Shown in pieces: positions 36,461-44,526 of a stretch of DNA of 64,000 nt (the stretch's first letter is position 1; every line of letters starts with the position of its first letter). The stretch comes from Rhodospirillales bacterium 24-66-33 (lineage in GTDB: Bacteria > Pseudomonadota > Alphaproteobacteria > Reyranellales > Reyranellaceae). The notes beneath the pieces were generated by a model. That model ran no database searches, was not told where the DNA came from, and saw only the letters and a program-made list of their open reading frames with translations. The position numbers and the translations under genes were made by a program. Where the stretch lies: the NCBI GenBank assembly GCA_002281855.1, contig NCHQ01000032.1, positions 1-64,000 on the forward strand, given 5' to 3'.

Positions 36461-37969
36461 TCAGCCCGGTATCAGCCGTTCCTTGATGCGGCCGGCGCGC
36501 TCGCGCAGCCGCTGGCGCAGGCCGCGCAGCAGGCCGCCGTTCGACATCGCCTCGAACACGTCCTCGGCCCCTTCGGGGTCGAGCACCTGGTTGTCGGCCA
36601 GCCATTTCTCGACCTCCTCGAGGTCGGGAATTTCGTAGGGGCGCAGCGAGCGGCCCTTGCCGCGCAACGTCTCGACGGCGCCAATCAGCGAACCCTTGGT
36701 CTCGATCGCGGCGGCAACCTCGGCCGCGGGGACGCCCAGATGCTCGGCGAGCAGGCTGTCGCGCAGGGAGCGGATCTGGTCCGCGGCGCCCTCGTTGCCG
36801 GGATGGGCGGCATCGATCGTGACGTCGCATTCGGTGTCGAGACGCATCGAGCGGTTGTTCATGTTCGACGAGCCGACATGCAGCACCTCGTCGTCGACGA
36901 TCGTCATCTTGGCGTGCACGTAGATCGCCTCGCCCTGCGCGGTGTAGGGATGATAAAGGCGCAAACGCCCGTGCCGGTCGAGCCGGTGCAGCGCCCCGTA
37001 GAGCCGGGCGCGCGCCGTATCCATGGCGACCGGCTCCAGCCAGCCCTGCGACCTGAAGGGATTGACCAGGACGATCTCCGGCCCGTCGGGCTCCTCCAGC
37101 CGGTGGGCGATCGCCTCGGCGATGCGGCGCGACGCGAAATACTGGCTCTCGGCATAGATGTAGCGCCGCGCCCGCGCGATCAGCGCGAGATAGGTCGCCT
37201 CGATCTCGCGCACCGCCGCCTCGCCATCGCCTTCCGGTCGCGAGCGGCAGATCGCAACGGAGATGTCGCGGAACCCCGCGTCGAGCCCGTCGGGCCAGCA
37301 ACCGCCGCCACCCTCCACCGGCGCGAGTTCGGCGCCGCCGGCCTTCCGCCAGCGATGCCGCGACAGCTCGCCCAGCGCCGCCGCCACCGGGCCTTCCAGG
37401 ATGGTGGTCGCGTCGTGCCAGGGCGCGTAGGGGCTGCCGCCCGGGCCGACGCGGCGCGGATCGTCGTCGCGATGCTCCGGCGTGTCCCAGCGGTTGCTGG
37501 TCATGTCGATGCCGCCGCAGAAGGCCAGGCAGTCGTCGATCACGACGATCTTGTGATGGTGCGAGGCGCCCAGGGTCGCGGCGCTGTCGAGTCGCGTGTG
37601 GATGCGCCGGTGGGCCATCCAGCGCATCAGGGTGAAGATCGTGGTGCCGCGGACCAGGGTCTTCACCGCACCCATGTTCCAGCGCAGCAGAAACACTTCC
37701 AGCTCGGGATTGCGCTTCACCAGCCACAGCACGAACTCGCCCAGGGTGCGCGGCTCACCCGGGAGGCGCTCGTCGGAGAGTTCGATGCGGGCGTCGAAGT
37801 CCCAGCCGATCAGCATGATGCGCTTGCGGGCCTTCAGCATCGCCTGGCGGCCGACCTCGAAATAGGCCTTCGCATCGACGATCAACCCGGCCCGCGTCGC
37901 TTTCTCCCGCCGCCAGAACAGGGCCCTGTCGGTGCCGTCGTCTGCTTCCATTCGATCAGTGTACGGCAT
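36461..37969 (-). CDS. Phospholipase D family protein
   Basis: The 502-residue protein has two HKD motifs: His138-x-Lys140-x4-Asp145 (SHHHKIVVID) and a C-terminal IYVHAKMTIVDDEVLHVGSSNMNNRSMRLDTECD. It is clearly related in layout to the PLD half of the fusion at 15152, but lacks the VTT domain and has no signal peptide. PLD enzymes hydrolyse or transfer phosphatidyl groups; cardiolipin synthases of this family have more N-terminal membrane segments, which this lacks. An alternative start lies six codons later (MEADDG). Membrane association via the helical C-terminus (LLRGLRQRLRERAGRIKERL) is possible. Confidence 0.88.
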   Translation of the reverse strand: MPYTDRMEADDGTDRALFWRREKATRAGLIVDAKAYFEVGRQAMLKARKRIMLIGWDFDARIELSDERLPGEPRTLGEFVLWLVKRNPELEVFLLRWNMGAVKTLVRGTTIFTLMRWMAHRRIHTRLDSAATLGASHHHKIVVIDDCLAFCGGIDMTSNRWDTPEHRDDDPRRVGPGGSPYAPWHDATTILEGPVAAALGELSRHRWRKAGGAELAPVEGGGGCWPDGLDAGFRDISVAICRSRPEGDGEAAVREIEATYLALIARARRYIYAESQYFASRRIAEAIAHRLEEPDGPEIVLVNPFRSQGWLEPVAMDTARARLYGALHRLDRHGRLRLYHPYTAQGEAIYVHAKMTIVDDEVLHVGSSNMNNRSMRLDTECDVTIDAAHPGNEGAADQIRSLRDSLLAEHLGVPAAEVAAAIETKGSLIGAVETLRGKGRSLRPYEIPDLEEVEKWLADNQVLDPEGAEDVFEAMSNGGLLRGLRQRLRERAGRIKERLIPG

Positions 37970-38005
37970 GGCGCGGCCAGGAAGGAGGAGTGAACGCCGG
38001 GCAGA

Positions 38006-39148
38006 TCAGAAATGCCAGGCGAAGCGCAGCGTCGCGCTCTGGTTCAGGTACGACGTCCCCGTCGAGAGCCCGTAGGCGGCCTTGGCCTCGAATCCATGAG
38101 CGCGATAGACCTGCAGTCCGGCTTCCAGGGTGGCGAGGACGTTGGGGGCAGAGACCGTCGCCTGGAATGCGCCCACCCCGGCCAGCGGGCCGGAGACGAA
38201 CCAGGTCTGGAAACCCGAGCTGCTGTCGGGGAGCACCGTCGCGCCCGCCACGAGGTAGGGCCGCAGGATCGTGGCGTCGGCAAAGTCGATCCGGCCGCCG
38301 ACTTCCAGTGCCGGCGCGATGGCCGGGCGAACCGTGCTCTCGCCGCCGAAACCCATCGCCAGACCGGATCCGCCGGACTCCTGGAAGGCCGGCCGGTTGA
38401 AGTAACGCAGCTCCAGGTCGAGGCGCGGCCGCAGATACCAGCCGTCGAAGGGAAGCTCGTAGGCGCCGCGCAGCCGAACGCTGCCGCCATAGGAGGTGGT
38501 CGCGCCGGTGATCTGGCCGGCTTCGCGTTGCAGCGCGTTGACGCTGGCGCCGAAGGCGAGGCCAGCCGCCAGCAGCCACGGACCGCGCACCAGCTTGAGC
38601 GCGATGGCGCCGTCGTAGGTCTGGCCGGTGCTCGACACGTATCCGCCGCCGGCCTGACCCGATGCGAACCCGATCCCCAGGAAGCCTCCGAGGAACCAGC
38701 CCTCGGCCACCTGCTTCTGGCCGCCGACCCGATAGGTGGCCGCCTGGGACGTGCCGGCGGCATCGCCGGACCCTTGGCTCGTCCACTGGCCGGACAGCGT
38801 GCCCCACAGGCAGCCATCCTCGGTCAGCAGGAGCGTCCCGCCGGCGAATACCGGGCAACTGAAGGCCGGCGTCGGCGAGACCGCGGCGCCGGCGGCCGCA
38901 CCCGCCGCCGCAGCGGCCGAGGCGGTGGTTCCGCCCGAGCCCAGGGCACCGACGATCATCGCGCTCGCCACCACGACGTCGGCGACGATCGTCGCATCGC
39001 GCGGGGGCAGGCCCTGCGAACCGAGCGCGCTCTGCAACGTCGAATCGATTTGCGCGATCGTCCCCGGCCGGCGAATGTCGTCGGCCCCGGCAGGATGTGC
39101 GCCCATCACGAATGCACCGGCCAACGCCAGCAGGCCGATCTTTCGCAT
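38006..39148 (-). CDS. Autotransporter-type outer-membrane beta-barrel protein
   Basis: The 380-residue protein has a signal peptide (about 23 residues, ending GAHPAGA), a short Ala/Gly-rich segment (about 75-95), and a barrel domain with alternating strands (WYLRPRLDLELRYFNRP, GFEAKAAYGLSTGTSYLNQSATLRFAWHF). It ends in aromatic-rich strands with a C-terminal Phe, the usual signal for BAM-mediated insertion. There is very little passenger region, so it may be a plain porin-like or autotransporter-derived barrel. The start MRKIGLLALAG is chosen because it opens the signal peptide; the frame continues upstream as shadow. Confidence 0.8.
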   Translation of the reverse strand: MRKIGLLALAGAFVMGAHPAGADDIRRPGTIAQIDSTLQSALGSQGLPPRDATIVADVVVASAMIVGALGSGGTTASAAAAAGAAAGAAVSPTPAFSCPVFAGGTLLLTEDGCLWGTLSGQWTSQGSGDAAGTSQAATYRVGGQKQVAEGWFLGGFLGIGFASGQAGGGYVSSTGQTYDGAIALKLVRGPWLLAAGLAFGASVNALQREAGQITGATTSYGGSVRLRGAYELPFDGWYLRPRLDLELRYFNRPAFQESGGSGLAMGFGGESTVRPAIAPALEVGGRIDFADATILRPYLVAGATVLPDSSSGFQTWFVSGPLAGVGAFQATVSAPNVLATLEAGLQVYRAHGFEAKAAYGLSTGTSYLNQSATLRFAWHF

Positions 39149-39340
39149 GGTCCACGCCCTCTCGACTGCCCGAACGCCCGTCGATGCAAGCTGTCGGCAT
39201 CGACGTTTCCGCGGTCGTCCTCTCGCATGGGACGAGACCGGCGCCAAGCAAATACGGTCCCCGTCTGGTCCGGGTCGGAGCCGGTAGTCCGTCCATCGCT
39301 GTCTCGGTGCTGGGGAGCCGCGGCCGTGGTATCTGGAGGC

Positions 39341-40114
39341 ATGGCAACGACGGCATTGCGCGAAAAGTTCCAGAACCTCTATTTCGGCGACGGACCGGAA
39401 GCGCGACGGTTTCGTTACGGTCTCGTGGGCTTCGACCTCGCCACCATCGGCCTGTTCTTCGTCGCGCCCTTCGGCGGCCAGCAGACGTGGATGATCGCCC
39501 TCGACCTCGCCCTCGGCATCCTGCTGTCGGCCGAGTTCGCGGCGCGGCTCTGGGTACAGCGGCGGCCGCTGCGTCATCTCTTCAGCCTATCCTCGGCGGC
39601 GGACCTGATCGTGATCCTGTCGCTGCTGCTGCCGGTGTTCATCGAGAACCTGGCCTTCCTGCGCATCGCCCGCGCGCTGCGCCTGCTGCGCTCCTACCAC
39701 CTGCTGCGCGACCTGCGGCAGGACTCGGAGTGGTTCCGGCGCAACGAGGACATCATCCAGCGCACGGTCAATCTCGGCGTCTTCATCTTCATCGTGACGT
39801 CGGTGGTCTACGTCACCCAGCACAACATCAACCCGAACATCGCGACCTACATCGACGCGCTGTACTTCACCATCACGACGCTCACGACCACGGGCTTTGG
39901 CGACATCACCCTGACCGGGCCCGGCGGGCGGCTGCTCGCGGTGATCATCATGGTGGTGGGAGTCGGCCTGTTCCTGCGCCTGCTGCAGGCCATCTTCCGG
40001 CCCAACAAGGTCCGCTTCGAATGCCCGTCCTGCGCGCTGCTGGTGCACGACCTCGACGCGGTGCACTGCAAGCATTGCGGCATCGTTCTTCAGATCCCGA
40101 ACGAGGGGATTTAG
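39341..40114 (+). CDS. Voltage-gated-like K+ channel with zinc-ribbon C-terminus
   Basis: The 257-residue inner-membrane protein has six hydrophobic segments. The S4-like segment carries repeated arginines (FLRIARALRLLRSYHLLRDLR) and the selectivity filter reads TTTGFGD, typical of potassium channels. After the last helix, a C-terminal zinc ribbon is visible: CPSCALL, then CKHCG (four cysteines). This tail is unusual for a small bacterial channel and may sense metal or oxidation, or join subunits. The ATG has GGAGG upstream. The 3' end of this gene has a second, shortened copy at 42520-42594 downstream of TerC. Confidence 0.88.
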   Translation: MATTALREKFQNLYFGDGPEARRFRYGLVGFDLATIGLFFVAPFGGQQTWMIALDLALGILLSAEFAARLWVQRRPLRHLFSLSSAADLIVILSLLLPVFIENLAFLRIARALRLLRSYHLLRDLRQDSEWFRRNEDIIQRTVNLGVFIFIVTSVVYVTQHNINPNIATYIDALYFTITTLTTTGFGDITLTGPGGRLLAVIIMVVGVGLFLRLLQAIFRPNKVRFECPSCALLVHDLDAVHCKHCGIVLQIPNEGI

Positions 40115-40124
40115 AGCGAAGCAC

Positions 40125-40240
40125 CCGTCGTCCCGACCGGAGCGAAGCGGAGTGGAGGGACCTTCTCTCCTCAGTCTGACAGCCTTTGGTGGAGAGGAGG
40201 TCTCTCCGCTTCGCGCTGCGCGCTTCGGTCGAGACGACGG
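40125..40240. repeat. Long imperfect palindrome, copy A
   Basis: The sequence opens CCGTCGTCCCGACCGGAGCG and closes with a near reverse complement ending GAGACGACGG. Arms of about 45 bases surround a short centre. It belongs to the same family as copy B (41213-41361); the two flank the LysR gene. Similar shorter palindromes occur at 45916-45956. It lies after the channel gene and may also act in mRNA ends. Confidence 0.8.
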
Positions 40241-40257
40241 AAACTCGCTGGGATGCT

Positions 40258-41172
40258 CTACAGCGCCGGCCCCGCAAGAATGCTCCGCGCTTCCACCGCG
40301 ATCGTCTCGGCGATGGTGGCGTAGCTGTCGGCATAGGCCGAGCCGTCGCGCCACACCGCGGCGAGGGAGCGGCTGGCGGTCCAGCCGGCCATGGGGAGGC
40401 GGGTGACCATGTCGGCGCCGCCCACTTCCGAGCGCAGATAGAGTTCCGGCAGGATGGCGAAGCCCAGGCCCGAGCCGCACATCTGGCGCAGGCTGTCGAG
40501 GCTGGTGCCCTCATAGTCCTCGAGCAGCGTGGCCTTGAGGTCGTCGCAGATCTCGCGCGCCTGGCGGTGGGCATGGTGGCGACGGTCGAGGCTGAGGAAG
40601 CCGATCCCCGCCAGGTCGCCGCGGCGCACTTTGGCCGAGCGGCCCAGCGGATGCTCGGGCGGGCAGACGATGTGCAGCGGCTCTCGGAACAGCGGCTCGA
40701 TGTGCAGGTCGCTGCCGGAGACGGGCAGGGGCGACAGGACCATGTCGAGCGCGCCGCGCGCCAGCTCGCGCACCTGCTCGTCGGGAATGCCTTCGCGGAT
40801 GTAGAGCCGCAGGTCGGGGAAGCGCCGGTGCAGCGAGGCCACGATGCGCGGCATCAGGTAGGGGCCGAGCGTCGGCGTGACGCCGAAGCGGATCGTGCCC
40901 GCGATGCCGGCCCGCGAGCGCCGCACCATGTCCTCGGCATCCTTCACGTCGAGCAGGATGCGCCGCGCGCGCGTCACCAGGTCCCGGCCGATCGGCGTGA
41001 GCTGGACAGGGCTCTCGTTGCGCTCGACCAGGGTCACACCCAGCCGCGCTTCCAGCGCCCGCACCTGCTGGCTGAGCGTGGGCTGGGCGATGTGCACGGC
41101 GTCGGCGGCCCGCCGGAAATTCCGGGTGTCGGCCAAGGCCACCAGATAGGAGAGCTGGCGCAGCGTGGTCAT
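40258..41172 (-). CDS. LysR-type regulator, OxyR-like, lacking the first redox cysteine
   Basis: The 304-residue regulator has an N-terminal winged helix (RQLSYLVALADTRNFRRAADAVHIAQPTLSQQVRALE) and a periplasmic-binding-like effector domain. The order TSLDSLRQM after the cysteine region aligns with the OxyR sequence TSLETLRNM. By this spacing, the second redox cysteine (OxyR Cys208) matches the Cys in REICDD, while the first (Cys199) falls on a His in RRHHAHRQ. So a disulphide switch as in E. coli OxyR is doubtful. It lacks an adjacent target gene; the TerC gene lies 360 bases away on the other strand. Confidence 0.85.
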   Translation of the reverse strand: MTTLRQLSYLVALADTRNFRRAADAVHIAQPTLSQQVRALEARLGVTLVERNESPVQLTPIGRDLVTRARRILLDVKDAEDMVRRSRAGIAGTIRFGVTPTLGPYLMPRIVASLHRRFPDLRLYIREGIPDEQVRELARGALDMVLSPLPVSGSDLHIEPLFREPLHIVCPPEHPLGRSAKVRRGDLAGIGFLSLDRRHHAHRQAREICDDLKATLLEDYEGTSLDSLRQMCGSGLGFAILPELYLRSEVGGADMVTRLPMAGWTASRSLAAVWRDGSAYADSYATIAETIAVEARSILAGPAL

Positions 41173-41212
41173 GGCGGGCTCACGGCAGGGCTATCGCATG
41201 TCACCCGCTCAC

Positions 41213-41361
41213 CCGTCGTCTCGACCGAAGCCGAGCCCCTCGAGTACCTCGGGATAAACTCCGCGAGGCGGAGTGGAGAGACCTTCTCTCTACGATTAGC
41301 CGGCTTTTGGTAGAGCGAAGGTCTCTCCACTCCGCGCTGCGCGCTCCGGTCGAGACGACGG
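41213..41361. repeat. Long imperfect palindrome, copy B
   Basis: It begins CCGTCGTCTCGACCGAAGCC and ends CGGTCGAGACGACGG, with arms of roughly 60 bases and a short centre containing CTACGATTAGCCGG. It matches copy A in its outer parts and differs in the interior. It sits between the LysR gene and the TerC gene. Confidence 0.8.
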
Positions 41362-41533
41362 AATATTTCGCGTGCGATGGTCCTGCGACTCCCGGGGCGA
41401 GGGGGTGATAGTCCATGGCTATCAACTCTGCTCCATTTTTTCTATTTCTACAATCGACCGCCGCCGCCCATCTTCGCCCTCTCACCCGCAGAGGACGAAC
41501 CGACATGCGCCGCCCCACCCTTCGGACCCCGGT

Positions 41534-42520
41534 ATGACCGAGCTTCTGGTCCAGCCCTTCCTCGGCACGCCGGTCTGGTTCTGGCTGGCGTTCGTCTCGC
41601 TGGTGGCGGCGCTGACCGCCTTCGATCTCGGCCTCCTGCACAAGGAGGACCGGGTGATGGGCATTGCGGAATCGCTGAAGCTCTCGGCCTTCTACATCTC
41701 GATCGCGCTGGCCTTCGGCGCCTGGGTCTGGGTCGAGAAGGGCGCCGAGCTCGGCATGCAGTACTACACCGGCTTCTTCATCGAGAAGGCGCTGTCGATC
41801 GACAACATCTTCGTCATAAGCCTGATCTTCACCTTCTTCGCCATCCCGGCGAAGTACCAGTACCGCGCGCTGCTCTGGGGCATCATCGGCGTCATCGTGC
41901 TGCGCGGCCTCATGATCGCGGCCGGCGCGGCGCTGGTCAGCGAAGCCTACTGGGTGCTCTACCTCTTCGCCGCCTTCCTGATCGTGACGGGCATAAAAAT
42001 GTTCTTCACGAACGACCAGGAGCCGGACCTCGCCAACAACGCCGCCATCCGCTGGATCTCCACCCGCATGCGGGTGACCAAGGAGCTGCACGGCGACCGC
42101 TTCTTCGTCTCCGCGCCCGACGAGCGCACCGGCCGCATGGTCCTGGCCGCGACGCCGCTATTCCTCGCCCTGGTAGTGATCAACCTGGCGGACCTGGTGT
42201 TCGCGGTGGACTCGGTGCCGGCGATCTTCGCCATCACCACCGATACGTTCGTGGTCTACACCTCGAACATCATGGCGGTGCTGGGCCTGCGCGCCCTCTA
42301 CTTCGCGCTCTCGGCCATGATCGACCGCTTCCACTACCTGAAGCACGCGCTGGCCGCGGTGCTGGTGTTCATCGGCTCCAAGATCTTCGTCTCGGATTTC
42401 CTGCTGGACGACGCGAAGTTCCCGCCCGTCGCCAGCCTCGCCGTCACGATCGGCCTGATCGCCACCGGCATCGCCTGGTCGATGTGGAAGACGCGGGATC
42501 CGGCGGCTCAGCGCCGCTGA
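41534..42520 (+). CDS. TerC/Alx family integral membrane protein
   Basis: The 328-residue inner-membrane protein has about nine helices and the conserved TerC motifs with acidic residues in the membrane: FDLGLLHKEDRVMG, FFIEKALSIDNIFVISLIF, LFLALVVINLADLVFAVDSVPAIFAITTDTFVVYTSNIMAVLGLRALYF. Proteins of this family (Alx, MntX-like) export manganese or act with secretion and metal stress, and some confer tellurite resistance. Here the ion is unknown. The ATG is chosen because it opens the first helix; the frame extends upstream through non-coding sequence. I looked for a manganese riboswitch in the 170 bases before it and did not find a clear one. Confidence 0.9.
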   Translation: MTELLVQPFLGTPVWFWLAFVSLVAALTAFDLGLLHKEDRVMGIAESLKLSAFYISIALAFGAWVWVEKGAELGMQYYTGFFIEKALSIDNIFVISLIFTFFAIPAKYQYRALLWGIIGVIVLRGLMIAAGAALVSEAYWVLYLFAAFLIVTGIKMFFTNDQEPDLANNAAIRWISTRMRVTKELHGDRFFVSAPDERTGRMVLAATPLFLALVVINLADLVFAVDSVPAIFAITTDTFVVYTSNIMAVLGLRALYFALSAMIDRFHYLKHALAAVLVFIGSKIFVSDFLLDDAKFPPVASLAVTIGLIATGIAWSMWKTRDPAAQRR

Positions 42521-42594
42521 TCGCGACCTATATCGACGCGGTGCACCGCAGGCATTGCGGAATCGTACTGCAGATCCCGAACGAGGGTATTTGA
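42520..42594 (+). pseudogene. Scar of a second K+ channel gene copy
   Basis: The reading IATYIDAVHRRHCGIVLQIPNEGI plus stop matches parts of the channel gene at 39341: bases 42520-42540 match 39839-39859 in 20 of 21 positions, and 42541-42594 match the gene's end from about 40061. The channel sequence between these parts is missing. The join falls at a short shared sequence (TCGACGCG), which occurs at both break points of the intact gene, so a deletion between short direct repeats removed the rest. It begins within the TerC stop codon. Confidence 0.8.
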
Positions 42595-42985
42595 GCGAGA
42601 TCCGCTATATTGGGGGTCGCCGCGAGGCCCCGGAGACTCGGCAAGACCGATAAAGACCATTGCTGTCTAACTGAGTCGAACGACGTCTTTGCCATTGAAT
42701 TTCCCGATTCTTCGCCAGCCTTCGACCTAGGGAGCTTGCCGGCCATCAGTCGGGAAGGAGCGCGCAGCCCGTTACGCCTGTTCGGATCCACAAGCAGCCA
42801 GAACTGCGGCGCGGCTTTGGGTGCATACCGTTCACGCACTTCCTCACAATGCGTCCAAGGCTGTGGGAAACTGGTGGGCAGCCTCCTCTTCGACCGTTTC
42901 GGCCATTGCACCCCTAGGCAACAAATCTGCGGAACTGCGATTGTTCGCGCCATAGTTTGGTTGGAAGATCGCAAGTGGGGGCCAC
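42595..42985. other. Intergenic stretch at the left edge of the low-GC island
   Basis: No protein is recognisable. A minus-strand frame (42528-43052) and a plus-strand frame (42610-42999) are open, but neither resembles a family and they lie opposite each other. The base composition starts to fall in this stretch, so it may be the left border of an inserted segment. Confidence 0.4.
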
Positions 42986-43615
42986 ATGAAGACCTGTGAA
43001 ATCGACATCTCCTCGATCGCACGAGAAGATGTAAAAAATATTGACCTTTCAAACGTCCACATTGCGCAAGTGTACATAACGCTTTGGAGTGTCGGCGTCA
43101 CAAACGACCATCGAGATATATGTGAAGATTATGTTGAGGCGTCGTGGGCGGCAGAGAAACTGGCAGCTGCCGCCGGCCATGCAGAAGTGACTGAGGAGTA
43201 CCTGAGGGAGGGCAACAAGACTCGTTTGAAGATTACGCTGACCAACCTCAAGCCGTTGTTCGTCGAGAGTTTGAGTGAAGTTCTTGTATATTTTGGTGCA
43301 TGGCGAGTCGACGGTAGCGATCAAACCGAGGAGTTCAAAGCGGTCCAGAAAGCTGTTCTTGATTATGAAGAGTCCTTGCCTCCTCCGAATCCTGCGCTTC
43401 CTGAATTGATAGATGGCTACTTCGCCAATCTGATTAACGGTGCTTACTATCAAATTCGCGCGGATATGCCTGACATCTATCGAGAGCAAATTGGCAAGCA
43501 CCCAGAGCGCGAACTAGGTTTTTACAAGAGCGCATATAGCGGTCGCCTCGGCGGCAACTGCTACCCAGGCGCGAGAGTTGTTTGGTACATCCAAGCGGCA
43601 CACTTCTTGTGTTGA
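42986..43615 (+). CDS. Unknown protein in a low-GC island, possibly the N-terminal half of the next gene
   Basis: The 209-residue protein starts MKTCEIDISSIAREDVKNIDL and has no hydrophobic segment or recognised motif. It contains a Pro-rich spacer (LPPPNPALPELI) near residue 135. Its codon use and composition (47% GC in 43081-43140) differ from the neighbours, which suggests transfer. The next frame begins inside its 3' end. Joined by one extra base, the two would give about 400 residues, and the read-through sequence after GGNCYPGARVV looks more natural in the second frame (VHPSGTLLVLKDG). So a frameshift is possible. I cannot name a function. Confidence 0.55.
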   Translation: MKTCEIDISSIAREDVKNIDLSNVHIAQVYITLWSVGVTNDHRDICEDYVEASWAAEKLAAAAGHAEVTEEYLREGNKTRLKITLTNLKPLFVESLSEVLVYFGAWRVDGSDQTEEFKAVQKAVLDYEESLPPPNPALPELIDGYFANLINGAYYQIRADMPDIYREQIGKHPERELGFYKSAYSGRLGGNCYPGARVVWYIQAAHFLC

Positions 43616-44187
43616 AGGACGGTACCCATAGTCACGTATTGTACGATACTAAACCGCTCAACTTGGAGCAGACGAAAGTACTCTATGAGAGCTTGGGCAA
43701 CGCACTGCAATTGGTGGGAGATGCGGTTGGTCTGCCAAGCGGACCTGGGGTCGATTGGGCCGCTCTTGATGATGAGCAGTTTGAGCAGCTTTGTTACGAC
43801 GTCATTTACGCTCATCCAAAATTTGATTCGGCCACAATTCGAAAATTGGGTAACTCCCGCTCAAGAGATGGTGGTCGGGATATCGAAATCTGGGAGATGC
43901 CACTGGTGCGCGGTGGTCATCGAAAGAAGTGGATTTTCCAATGCAAGCTAACAAAAGGAAAATCCCTGGGAGCAACAAAGATTACAGATATTGGTGACAT
44001 GCTTGACCAAGCTGCAGCCAATGGTTTTGGTGTGATGACATCGACTTTGATTGACGCAACGCTTTACACAAAACTAGATGAGGTTTGCGGGCGGCGATCG
44101 GTCGCGCAGCTTAATTTCTCTTCTCTTGAGCTGAATCGAGCGATTATGAGAAATGCTTCACTACGGAACAGATATTTTGCAAGCTGA
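43582..44187 (+). CDS. Mrr-like restriction endonuclease-fold protein
   Basis: Read from a TTG start this is 201 residues. The region LDDEQFEQLCYDVIYAHPKFD, then GNSRSRDGGRDIEIWE and WIFQCKLTKGKSLG, shows the PD-(D/E)xK nuclease core of the Mrr family, with Asp100, Glu102, Gln120 and Lys122 (numbering from the TTG). Mrr-type enzymes cleave modified DNA in restriction or self-defence. No methylase or ATPase gene accompanies it, so it is not a standard restriction system. The first 60 residues carry no known domain. The frame overlaps the preceding gene by 34 bases, and the TTG start has only a GAGAG site before it, which supports a broken single gene as an alternative. Confidence 0.72.
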   Translation: MVHPSGTLLVLKDGTHSHVLYDTKPLNLEQTKVLYESLGNALQLVGDAVGLPSGPGVDWAALDDEQFEQLCYDVIYAHPKFDSATIRKLGNSRSRDGGRDIEIWEMPLVRGGHRKKWIFQCKLTKGKSLGATKITDIGDMLDQAAANGFGVMTSTLIDATLYTKLDEVCGRRSVAQLNFSSLELNRAIMRNASLRNRYFAS

Positions 44188-44526
44188 TTATGGTGGCAGG
44201 CGTCAAAGCCCAACCTGAAGAGACCGAGGGCTTCACCACACGGGATCCATAAGAAAGTTCCGGGCAAGATGCTGGTGTGTAGGTGTTCACGAGTGGCGCG
44301 GGCGCAGGAAGCTGTCCCCGAGGAGATCGCTTCGGTCCACAGTAACATCGGTTGAATGGGCTGCGGCTTCCAATGCACCACAGCGGAGCCCATTCACAGC
44401 CTCAACCTGTCAATGTTTCTTGTGGCGTGCGGTGGCAAAGATGGTGCTCGTCCCCGATCTTCGAGGCGAGCCCTAGTGGCGCTCCTTAGAGTGAGGTGGC
44501 GTGCTCCGGGTCTAGACGGAAAGGCT
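44188..44526. other. Intergenic stretch at the right edge of the low-GC island
   Basis: I see no gene, RNA or repeat that I can support. The composition rises back to the background within it. It may hold the right border of the inserted segment. Confidence 0.4.

Noticed and set aside
33207..37727. A 1506-codon open frame on the minus strand
   Set aside because: It lies opposite the RND pump gene and in another frame of the phospholipase D gene, and its composition (Arg, Asp, His, Gly) is that of a shadow of GC-rich coding DNA. No domain is recognisable.
41362..41533. A manganese (yybP-ykoY) riboswitch before TerC
   Set aside because: Such riboswitches often precede this family. I looked for the conserved paired loops and did not find a convincing match; a covariance-model search with Rfam would decide.
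42528..43052. A 174-codon minus-strand frame at the island edge
   Set aside because: It runs antisense into the start of the unknown island gene and through the channel-gene scar, and nothing in it is recognisable.
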